Origin: Blastopirellula sediminis
GTDB lineage: Bacteria > Planctomycetota > Planctomycetia > Pirellulales > Pirellulaceae
Assembly (NCBI RefSeq): GCF_020966755.1
Contig: NZ_JAJKFT010000002.1
Location: forward strand, 558,001-622,000
DNA: 64,000 nt
Direction: 5' to 3'
Positions within the stretch are counted from its first letter, which is position 1, and every line of letters begins with the position of its first letter. Positions 37,901 through 44,132 of the stretch are shown here, piece after piece. The notes under the pieces were generated by a model, which made no database searches, was not told where the DNA came from, and worked only from the letters and a program-made list of their open reading frames with translations. The position numbers were made by a program, and so were the translations under genes.

Positions 37901-40900
37901 CGTTCAGGAAGTTCATGACGTGACGCAGGGTCGGGAAGTCGTCGAGCGACAGGTCGGTCGCCGACGTGCTGATCTCGAAGTACTCCTGCAGTTCGCCGAA
38001 CAGCTGAGCCTTCTTGATGCTGTCGATGCCGAGGTCGGCTTCCATGTCAGCGTCCAGGTCGACCACTTCCGGCGGATAGCCGGTTTGTTCAACGACGAAG
38101 TTCACCAGGAACTTCTCCAGGTCGACGCCGTCGCTCTTGCTGGCGGCCGCCACCGGCGCAGGCGCCGCAGGGGTCGGAGCAGGAGCAGGCGGCGCTGGCA
38201 TCGGCGCCGGCGCCACCGGAGGCGCAGGTGCAGGAGCGGGCGCTGCCGCAAACGTCGGTTTCGGAACAATTGGCGCTGCGACCGGTGCCGGCGCGGGAGG
38301 CGCGACTGCGGCCGGAGCCGGAGTCGGTGGCGCTGCCGCAGGCGGAGCCTGAGCAGAGCCGCGCATCTTCGCGCGTCGACGCTCGGTAGCGTCAAAGTGC
38401 GGAATATCGTCCATCAGGTTCTTCTCGTTGGTGCTAATCGGACTACGGGAGGAAGCGACTGGCTGCGGCTTAGCTGGCGCGCGGTCGGTCGAAGAAGACA
38501 TCGTTTGGGAGACGGCGGCGGCGGCCGGCTGCGGCGGAGCGAACTTCGCACGCGACTCGGTCGCCGTCACGGCAGCGGCCGGCTTCGGCTCGCTCGCGAC
38601 TGCGGCGCTGACTCCCAGGCATTCCAGCAACGCTTCGACGCACAAGATCGGCTCAATGCCGCCGCGCTTGGGATTGTCGGAAGCGATGACGGTAGCGTCG
38701 CCGGAGAGAATCCGGCGATTTAGCTTGGTAAGCGTTTGCTGCGGCCCGACCTCGACAAAAATTGTCGGAGTTTCGAGCGCCAGTTGTTCGATCAGCGGCG
38801 CGTATTTGACCGGCGTGGTCAATTGCACGCCCAGGTTGCGGCGGATTCGCGCCGGATCGTCGGTCAAGTTGTTGTCGACGGTGCTGATGAACGGCGTTTG
38901 CGGCGAACGCAACTCGGCCGTTTCCAGCGCCTGCTGCAACATGCGGCTCGAGCCGGCCATCAGCGGCGTGTGGAACGCCGCCGGAACCGCCAAAATGCGA
39001 GCCGGATACGACTTCGCGGCGAGCGCCTTCGACAATTGCTCCAGCGCCGTCAACTTCGCGCCGATCACCGTTTGGTCCGGAGCGTTGTAGTTGGCCAGGT
39101 AGGCCTGGCAGCCGCACGCGGTAATGATCGACTTGATCTCTTCCGGCGGAGCAGTCGTCGCCAGCAAACCGGCGTTATTGAGCGAGGTCGCGTTGATCCC
39201 GTCGCAGCGAGCGCGGGTCATACGAATCACCGCGTCGAGGTTCCAGACCCCAGCGGCGTAGAGGGCCGGGAACTCGCCGTAGCTATGTCCCAGCACCACG
39301 TCGGGCTTCACGCCTCGTTCGGCGAGCGCCGCCAGACAGATCAGGTCGGCCAACAGCATGGAGATCTGCGTCTTCCAAACGTCGGCGCCCAATTGGGTCG
39401 GAGCGTTCCAGGCCAATTCGGCGAAGGTCGGGTAACCGAGACGACGCATCGCAGCGTCGGCGTCGGCCATCATCTTCGCGGCGGCCGGCGATTGGCTCAC
39501 CAGGTCGCGAAGCATTCCTTCGTACTGCGATCCCTGGCCGGGGAAGAGGAAGGCGATGCGCGGTTTGGTCGAAAGCGGTTCGCGGCAGAAAATGCCTTGT
39601 TGTTCCAAGACCTGGCGCGACGCGGCGTTGCCCAGTTGCGGCGACGCCATGGTCAGCTTCTTGGCCAGCGACTCGGCGCTGTCAGCGACAATCGCCAAAC
39701 GGATCTTGTCGCTGGGCGCGAATTTGACCGTGTCAGCGGCCGAGAAGGCATGGCTTGGGTCCGCCATCGCAGCGTTGATCATCGTCTTCAATGCCGGCAG
39801 CGAAATGGCGCCAAAGCGGACGATCTTGGCCGACGACGAAGTCGGTTTCGCGACGGCCGGAGCCGCAGCTTTCGGCTTCGGCGGAACCGGCGTGCCGTCA
39901 TCCAGAATCAGGAAGAAGGCTTGTCCCTTCGACCAGTTGGCGACGGCGCCAAGGCCGCGACCGTTGAGTTTGACGTTGAACGAAGCGGTTTGCACGCTCG
40001 ACGAAGATCCGTTGAACGCCGCAGTCGGCTGTTGCAGCTGACGCGCCGCGGCAACTTCATGGTTTTGCGCTTCGAGCGCCGCTTTCAACACGGCGATCAG
40101 AGAGCTGCCGCCCCCCATGTTGCCCAGCTGCGCGGTCGCCGAGCTCAAGTGGAGCGGCTGTTCGCGTTCGGGCGACGAGTGTTCGTGGGCGATCGTCGCC
40201 AGCGCCTGCGCGACGCTCGCATTGTTTTCATCCGTTTCAATGTCGACGAATTGGATTTCGCCGGGGGCAATGTTCGCCATTTCGGCGGCTCGCTGGACCG
40301 CCAGACGCATCGCTTCAGCCGGCGACTCGTCCGACGCGACGCCGAGTCCGCGAATCACCGCACGAATCCGATCGCCGTCGCGACGCGCGTCGGCCAATCG
40401 CTTCAGCACCACCACCGCGGCGCCTTCGCTCGGCACAACGCCGTTGTAGCCGGCGTCGAGCACGTTCTTCGGAGCCCCGTCGCGATGCAAGTGGCCCGAC
40501 TCGCTCAAGCCTTGGAACATCGTCAGCCCCATCCGGCGTTGACCGGCGGCGCAGATCATCATGTCGTTGTCGCCCGACAGCAGCGAGTCGATGCAGAGCG
40601 AGATCCCCGACATGCCGGAGGTGGTGCCGCTGTCGATCGCCACGGCGCCGCCGTTCAGGTCGAGCGTCTTGCTGATTCGCGAAGCGAGCGTGCTGCTGGT
40701 GAAGCTGCCGGTTTCGTCCACCAACGCGGGCCACTTCTTCAGCAGCACGTTGGCGAAGTCTTGGTTGATCGCTTCAATCTTCTCGGCCGACAGACCGCGT
40801 TCGGTCAGCATCCGCTTCAGCTTGTGCTGCATCTCGGGGAGACGCAGACCCATTTCGAGTTGGTCGCCAAAGTCGCCGCCAAACTCGGTGCCGATCACGA

Positions 40901-42707
40901 CGCCGCAAAGTTCGCGCTGGATCGACTCGCGCGTGTAGCCAGCGTCGGCCAGCGCCTGTTCGCTGGCGTCCAGGAACATGAACTGCAGCGGGTCGGCTTC
41001 GGTGACTTGCTTCGGCGGAACCTTGTGTTTGCGCCAATCGTAGGCGTAGTCGTTGATGAAGCCGCCGAGAACTTTGATGCCGCTCGCTTCCGCCTTCTGG
41101 CGAGCCTTGGCCGACCAACGATCCGCCGACGGTTCCCCCTTCGGATCGGTCCCGTTCTGCAGGAGATCCCAGAACTGATTGATTTCGCTGGCGCCCGGCG
41201 CGATGCAGCCGAGACCAATGATCGCCACGGCGCGATCGTCCGCCGTTTCCGTAACGGGACGCGGACCGCCGGTGATTTGCTCAGCCGTTTGACCGACGTA
41301 TTCGTCGATCACGACGTGCATGTTCAAGCCGCCGATGCCGAAGGCGTTGACCGCAGCGGAACGAGGACCGCCGTCGGCCGGGGCCGGCCATGGCGCCGAT
41401 TGCATCGGCACGAAGAAGGGCGATTCGCTCCACGGCACCTTAGTGTTCAACTCTTTGATGTTGATCGCCGCCGGGAAGCGCTGGTGCTGCATGCTGAGGA
41501 TCGTTTTGATCATCCCCGCAATGCCGGCCGCTTCGAGCGCGTGGCCGATGTTGGCTTTGGCGCTGGTGATCGGAATCTTCTTGCCGCTCGGGAACTGCGG
41601 CTCCAGCACTTCGCGGAGCGTTTCCAGTTCGGTCGCGTCCCCCAGCTGGGTCGCCGTGGCATGGCATTCGAGATATTGCAGACGCGAGACGTCGACGCCG
41701 CGGCGATAGGCGCGACGCATCGCCCGCATCTGACCTTCTTTGCGGGGCGCCCACAGGCTCTTCCCTTTACCGTCGGTCGCGACGCCGAGACCGCGGACGA
41801 CCGCTTGAATTTTGTCGCCGTCGGCGATCGCGCGTTCCAGCGTCTTCATGACGAGCGCGACGTAACCTTCCGACATGATCAGGCCGTCGGCGTTCGAATC
41901 GAACGGGCAGCTGTCATTCTTGGTCAGCGTCTGAGCGGCGGAGAAGAGGACCAGCGAGTCGGACTTGCAGTCCGAAGCGCCGCCGACCACCACCATGTCG
42001 GCGCGGCCGCGCTGCAGCGCTCGGGCGCCCATCAGCATCGCGTGGAGCGACGAAGCGCAAGCCGAGTTGAGCGCCAACCACGAGCCGGTCAAGCCAAACG
42101 CACGGGCGACGGTGCCCGAGACCATGTTGCAGTTGAGATAGCGGAACCCTTCGGCGCCGTCCGGAATCGTCGCCATCAGCTCTTGCAGCAACTGCTGTTC
42201 GACTTCCAACCGCTGCTGCGGCGGCAGATCCTGGAACTGCGGCGTCGCTTCCAGCAGATCGATCGCTTCATCGAGATAAGCGCGGAAGGTCAACTCACCC
42301 AGGCGCGAGCTTCCTTGGGCGTGACCAATAAAGACGGAACAATTGCGATCCTTGAGCTGGAACGGATCGTATCCCGCGTGACGAAACGCTTCGGCCGCCG
42401 TTTCCGTCATCAACAAGTGCGTGTTGTCGACGGAGTCAATCAGGTCTTGGGGCAACGGGCAACGATCGCGATTGAACGTACGATCCGCAAGCGTCGCCGC
42501 TTTGGTCGAGTAAGTCTTGCCGCGAACGCCTTTGTCCGGATGGTAATAGATCTCACGGTTCAGACGGTCCGCAGGGACTTCGCTGACGGCGGACCGACCT
42601 TCCGAAATCAGTTGCCAATACTCATTCAAATTGGCTGCGCCGGGGAGACGGCACGCCATGCCGACAATCGCCACCGGGATATCGGTTCGATCAGTCGAGA
42701 TTGTCAT
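31950..42707 (-). CDS. giant PUFA-synthase-like type I polyketide/secondary lipid synthase (KS-CLF-AT-ACP3-C45-KR-KR-DH)
   Basis: 3585 residues. KS: about 10-470, triad C217, H349, H389. Second KS: about 490-940, with those positions T695, E824 and N863, so it is chain-length-factor-like. AT: about 1050-1365 (GQGS; S1142 in GHSYGEF; H1246). Pro/Ala linkers carry three ACPs with LGIDSIKK serines S1563, S1691 and S1811. Residues about 1895-2185 resemble peptidase family C45/acyl-CoA:6-APA acyltransferase (VGTPYEMGWRHGSQY; LVLGGVNAAGLTFSG). Two complete KRs follow (TGGARGIT near 2454 and 3006; active Tyr in QADYCLAS and SDYAAGN). A hotdog DH ends the protein (HRLRGKPLMP near 3330, Asp in ILDSALYACG near 3500). 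It builds an acyl chain iteratively from malonyl-type units on its own ACPs. No ER or releasing thioesterase is visible. First gene of the operon; cytoplasmic. Confidence 0.92.
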   Translation of the reverse strand: MTISTDRTDIPVAIVGMACRLPGAANLNEYWQLISEGRSAVSEVPADRLNREIYYHPDKGVRGKTYSTKAATLADRTFNRDRCPLPQDLIDSVDNTHLLMTETAAEAFRHAGYDPFQLKDRNCSVFIGHAQGSSRLGELTFRAYLDEAIDLLEATPQFQDLPPQQRLEVEQQLLQELMATIPDGAEGFRYLNCNMVSGTVARAFGLTGSWLALNSACASSLHAMLMGARALQRGRADMVVVGGASDCKSDSLVLFSAAQTLTKNDSCPFDSNADGLIMSEGYVALVMKTLERAIADGDKIQAVVRGLGVATDGKGKSLWAPRKEGQMRAMRRAYRRGVDVSRLQYLECHATATQLGDATELETLREVLEPQFPSGKKIPITSAKANIGHALEAAGIAGMIKTILSMQHQRFPAAINIKELNTKVPWSESPFFVPMQSAPWPAPADGGPRSAAVNAFGIGGLNMHVVIDEYVGQTAEQITGGPRPVTETADDRAVAIIGLGCIAPGASEINQFWDLLQNGTDPKGEPSADRWSAKARQKAEASGIKVLGGFINDYAYDWRKHKVPPKQVTEADPLQFMFLDASEQALADAGYTRESIQRELCGVVIGTEFGGDFGDQLEMGLRLPEMQHKLKRMLTERGLSAEKIEAINQDFANVLLKKWPALVDETGSFTSSTLASRISKTLDLNGGAVAIDSGTTSGMSGISLCIDSLLSGDNDMMICAAGQRRMGLTMFQGLSESGHLHRDGAPKNVLDAGYNGVVPSEGAAVVVLKRLADARRDGDRIRAVIRGLGVASDESPAEAMRLAVQRAAEMANIAPGEIQFVDIETDENNASVAQALATIAHEHSSPEREQPLHLSSATAQLGNMGGGSSLIAVLKAALEAQNHEVAAARQLQQPTAAFNGSSSSVQTASFNVKLNGRGLGAVANWSKGQAFFLILDDGTPVPPKPKAAAPAVAKPTSSSAKIVRFGAISLPALKTMINAAMADPSHAFSAADTVKFAPSDKIRLAIVADSAESLAKKLTMASPQLGNAASRQVLEQQGIFCREPLSTKPRIAFLFPGQGSQYEGMLRDLVSQSPAAAKMMADADAAMRRLGYPTFAELAWNAPTQLGADVWKTQISMLLADLICLAALAERGVKPDVVLGHSYGEFPALYAAGVWNLDAVIRMTRARCDGINATSLNNAGLLATTAPPEEIKSIITACGCQAYLANYNAPDQTVIGAKLTALEQLSKALAAKSYPARILAVPAAFHTPLMAGSSRMLQQALETAELRSPQTPFISTVDNNLTDDPARIRRNLGVQLTTPVKYAPLIEQLALETPTIFVEVGPQQTLTKLNRRILSGDATVIASDNPKRGGIEPILCVEALLECLGVSAAVASEPKPAAAVTATESRAKFAPPQPAAAAVSQTMSSSTDRAPAKPQPVASSRSPISTNEKNLMDDIPHFDATERRRAKMRGSAQAPPAAAPPTPAPAAVAPPAPAPVAAPIVPKPTFAAAPAPAPAPPVAPAPMPAPPAPAPTPAAPAPVAAASKSDGVDLEKFLVNFVVEQTGYPPEVVDLDADMEADLGIDSIKKAQLFGELQEYFEISTSATDLSLDDFPTLRHVMNFLNASGQGAAAAPAAAPAPVAPAPVAPAPVAVAPPAPAAPVAPAQPAAAASTGASTAELEKFLVNFVVEQTGYPPEVVDLDADMEADLGIDSIKKAQLFGELQEYFEISTSATDLSLDDFPTLRHVLNFLSANGQASESQPVAAAPVAAPAPAAPVVPAPAAAPVAEAPASGGASTAELEKFLINFVVEQTGYPPEVVDLDADMEADLGIDSIKKAQLFGELQEYFEISTSATDLSLDDFPTLRHVLNFLSGTASATTEEPASFSLAAPAPALEIKEDAPAAVSVINGAPAELSGKTLDNGAAAPLALVGTPYEMGWRHGSQYRDEIRRVLRTYAEYVGESIDELPGSTQSANAIQTLSPDQWDELLGIANAIEAPLSNVVAHHFAVAETLASMEQAAASDGSLAHAAQMESPAINPMRETIRLAAFLRKPTSGLSHVAVAPIGTALVLGGVNAAGLTFSGEKASAAVLQNGVNLESAIDVALKTPSSASSVILGELATGRLSSVQSCGGDRQIVSDQATIHCGNRLMALAGGSTATEQGEISVTDVTNLLLTAEGDALAFLFDFGAGQLSLKSTTMSRSIESYSLTGLLDDGNSSAPAAPQRGEATPLAPANVTARFELEMCDSPLAQTAPTSMVYEGAAIVLGSGETAAALIEQLQQAGVTVYQIADASDIDSAVAQIEAICAAGPAPHLFMTTARDERKHLQFGVEASWNGVQPTAMETPLFVCQKWLTLAEAGGWLEKTTVVAVTALGGDFGFSRGATAVEGGALTGLMKALFIEFTVMRGGKGPRVKAFDTSLQDAPKQIASNILVELASGNQDYEVSYAGGVRRVPFAMDRPGVANATAQLPQGVWVITGGARGITAACALELGKRYGLKLHLIGSSELPTIDPAWRSLDEAGLNKLKADTMIAARKAGQQAPQAWERVQKSLEIDKSLQAFVDNGVSATYHACDVSNRESLAKALDEIRRVDGPISGILHGAGIDKSCRMEKKRRDVVHATIGIKDGGIVHLAALTQHDPIRHFIGFGSIAGRLGSFGQADYCLASDLLCKLMGAYRRQRPWVRAVGFHWHGWDEVGMAARPETKSVLNDKSALKLMPLAEGIGHLIREIEADVPRGEILITERRHWQRFADGLGVLAESRAEAPAAAPAKPAEPVSSDPLGPADASVELRTERCELKLIDAPLPTGTAAAPTFTGPVWILGENADAVELEQRLAQAGVEVYRFGARADLDETLAWLDSLHPEKPAQRLFLMTSRDAVSTDPLSAAEIDRRRHEGIIFPYFVAQNWYKRNLKFPEAGTGDLVAAISLGGDFGFESTVQLPDGGGVAGFVKSLHIEDSRLENRGARCKVIDAPASESPAALFDAMMRELAADQPEVEVSWIGGVRRVVRPIGTPLAMGPDANIPRGGVWAVTGGARGITAIAARELAAKYGWKLHLLGKSPAPLADAVWRNFDEEQLKTYKTQITREAVASGGSPGQAWDRVLKDCEIFNNLQKFADAGVQATYHQCDVTDRDAVAAVLEEIRKTDGPITGLMHGAGLIEPGRFDHKRRPFVEKLIRAKFDGLMHLFALTKNDPLTHCIGFGSISGRFGGNGLSDYAAGNDSMSKALDWFRAARPDCTTLCIHWESWEGAGIATLSRFAWGPRSVMKMKYMLPEEGVRRLEEELAGGGYKAETLYTFGDFYPMFYPNEQFPLGEFKPRSGEAVDGSFPLVATSRTEGDELVGDVPLDPINDPFLALHRLRGKPLMPVVVTLEALREAAELASGKKTVAFCDVDMIDGLAFHTDNATTAQARAKMVGDNLAECRWTCDFRNRTGGLIQKDRLYLQAKVEVADQPAALTAELPPFPTEWSAVTYPEDAAIYHGTPFRCLKALSCDASGGWGHIVAEPLADLTKPERVEGWRVPSCILDSALYACGCQLYMHSEGAVSLPRKIERLELGRMPSDGENCYVHFVCRDVAEKSALYDLTLFGENGEVILKAYGYQKVILGRGGVA
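37161..38122 (-). repeat. three near-identical ACP-coding repeats inside the synthase gene
   Basis: Three about 220-bp copies, 37905-38122, 37521-37740 and 37161-37380, differ at only a handful of bases, and the latter two are exactly 360 bp apart. They encode the ACP core with LGIDSIKKAQLFGELQEY. The separating 130-180 bp encode divergent Pro/Ala-rich linkers. Identity extends to silent positions, which suggests recent duplication or ongoing gene conversion. Confidence 0.9.
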
Positions 42708-43129
42708 ATTTTCCTATCCTGATTTCGTTCCATGACCTGCATGCGTTTCACAATGCGCAGTGCAGGTAAACATTGGCGATTCACAATCAAACCGTCAGCC
42801 CATCGTGGGCTGTTAGTCTGGTGAATATCGAAGTTAAGAGTTCGATTGCGAGGTGGGGCTGATGTAGGGGTTTTCCCATGCGTCACCGCATTGAAACTCC
42901 CATGATTACACAAGATGGGGTAAATGCAACATTTTGATAGAATGCGAGGGCCCATTTTTATCTACCTATGGGCCGTTTGTCTGCATCCCCCCCGAACCTC
43001 CAGAAGCAATCAATCAGGTAGGGCAATCTAAACCACCTAGTTTATGACAAGGCGGTATTTAAATTCTCTCTCAGAAAAGCGAGTTTCCGTCCTATAGTTT
43101 CGCTAGCAAATTACCCAATACCAAGAACT
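42708..43129. other. 422-bp intergenic region upstream of the synthase operon
   Basis: AT-richer than its surroundings, with stretches such as 43040-43130. It follows the stop of the leftward MBL gene and leads into the synthase, so it must hold the operon promoter and perhaps a terminator for the MBL gene. A weak hairpin (arms at 42949-42955 and 42968-42974) and a stronger leader hairpin at 42735-42767 are the only structures I could define. An 83-codon minus-strand frame reading through the region shows no coding character. Confidence 0.5.
42735..42767 (-). promoter_or_regulatory. imperfect palindrome in the leader of the synthase gene
   Basis: ACCTGCATGCG (42735-42745) faces CGCAGTGCAGGT (42756-42767). 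They form an 11-bp stem with one bulged G and a 10-nt loop, 28 nt upstream of the synthase start codon. It may be an operator for an unlinked regulator or an mRNA hairpin affecting translation of the 3585-residue protein. No regulator gene lies next to the operon. Confidence 0.4.
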
Positions 43130-43975
43130 TTAAAGATTTTCTCGGAGTTCCACCGGCACATACTCGCGCCGAAGATGCCGCTCGATCCGGCTAATCGGGT
43201 TGTAACGGTCGTGATTCCAAACAACCCAATAACCCCGGTCCGCCGCATGGCCAAACAGCTCCGATTTCACCCGTCGGGACTGGGGTAAGTCGAGGTCATA
43301 CGAGGTACACCACATCCGCCGAATATGGGCGACGGTCGGCGCGATATCCCCCAAGAACATCAGCCCTTCGCTACCTGAGGTCACTTCAACCGCCTGGTGG
43401 CCACGGGTATGTCCGCCGGTTTGAATGACTCGCAGTCCTGGGACAATTTCGTGCGAACCGTCGACCAACATAAGTCGACCTTCACTTGCGAGCGGGAGAT
43501 AGTCGTCATCCTGATATCCCCCCGAAACCTCGAGTGAATTCGAAGTCGCGTCGGCCCATTCCTGTCGTTGAACGTAGTAGGTCGCGGAAGGAAACGTCGG
43601 CCGCACGTTGCCGTCAATCCGCGACGTCGCTCCCCCGGCATGATCCCAGTGCAAGTGACTCAGCAGGACGATGTCGATATCCTCCGGCGCCACTCCAAGT
43701 CGCGCCAGATCGGTCAGCATCGGCCAACCAGGTTCGAGACTGTGCGACTTGCGGTCGAGCGGCGAAAGCTTGTCGCCGTGCCCTGCGTCAATCAACACCG
43801 TATGCGTTTGATTGCGCGCTAAGACGCAGTTCATCGCCAACGGAACGCGGTTCTGTTCATCGGCCGGGGTGATCGTCTGCCAGATCGACTTGGGGACGAC
43901 GCCGTACAGAATTCCCCCGTCGTGCAGAAACCTTCCGCCCGAGACCAGGTCCACTTGCCAATCGCCAATCCGCAT
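43130..43975 (-). CDS. metallo-beta-lactamase-fold hydrolase
   Basis: A 281-residue MBL-fold enzyme with an intact dinuclear metal motif H107-L-H109-W-D111-H112 (LLSHLHWDHAGG), a further metal histidine in TGGHTRGHQ and an aspartate in MFLGDIAPTVAH. It lacks a signal peptide. Overall it resembles the lactonase/organophosphorus-hydrolase-like MBL group. The substrate is unknown. Esters, lactones or thioesters are possible, and its place upstream of the lipid synthase on the same strand raises an editing or release role, but the 422-bp gap argues for a separate transcript. Confidence 0.85.
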   Translation of the reverse strand: MRIGDWQVDLVSGGRFLHDGGILYGVVPKSIWQTITPADEQNRVPLAMNCVLARNQTHTVLIDAGHGDKLSPLDRKSHSLEPGWPMLTDLARLGVAPEDIDIVLLSHLHWDHAGGATSRIDGNVRPTFPSATYYVQRQEWADATSNSLEVSGGYQDDDYLPLASEGRLMLVDGSHEIVPGLRVIQTGGHTRGHQAVEVTSGSEGLMFLGDIAPTVAHIRRMWCTSYDLDLPQSRRVKSELFGHAADRGYWVVWNHDRYNPISRIERHLRREYVPVELRENL

Positions 43976-44132
43976 GATTCATCGCCGCCGGTGGTGTGAG
44001 GGAAGTTCTTGATTACTATAGGTTTATCCTATTTGAAGCTCGGGCGATCTGTTATGCTCTTTCGACAAAATCGACGAGCAATCGTCCGTTTCTCCCTCAC
44101 TTCGTCGCTGTAGTCCTATTTCGTAAATCGAC

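Noticed and set aside
37750-38350. Repeated GGAGC/GCCGG-rich stretches that could suggest a CRISPR or minisatellite
   Set aside because: They encode Pro/Ala linkers between ACPs, with irregular unit length and no unique spacers.
38736-42722. A 1328-codon open frame on the plus strand opposite the synthase
   Set aside because: It mirrors the synthase codons, is Arg/His/Gln-rich with no recognisable domain, and the minus strand has intact KS and AT motifs throughout.
42704-42955. 83-codon leftward frame in the synthase leader
   Set aside because: No ribosome-binding site or similarity; it overlaps the synthase start and the leader hairpin.
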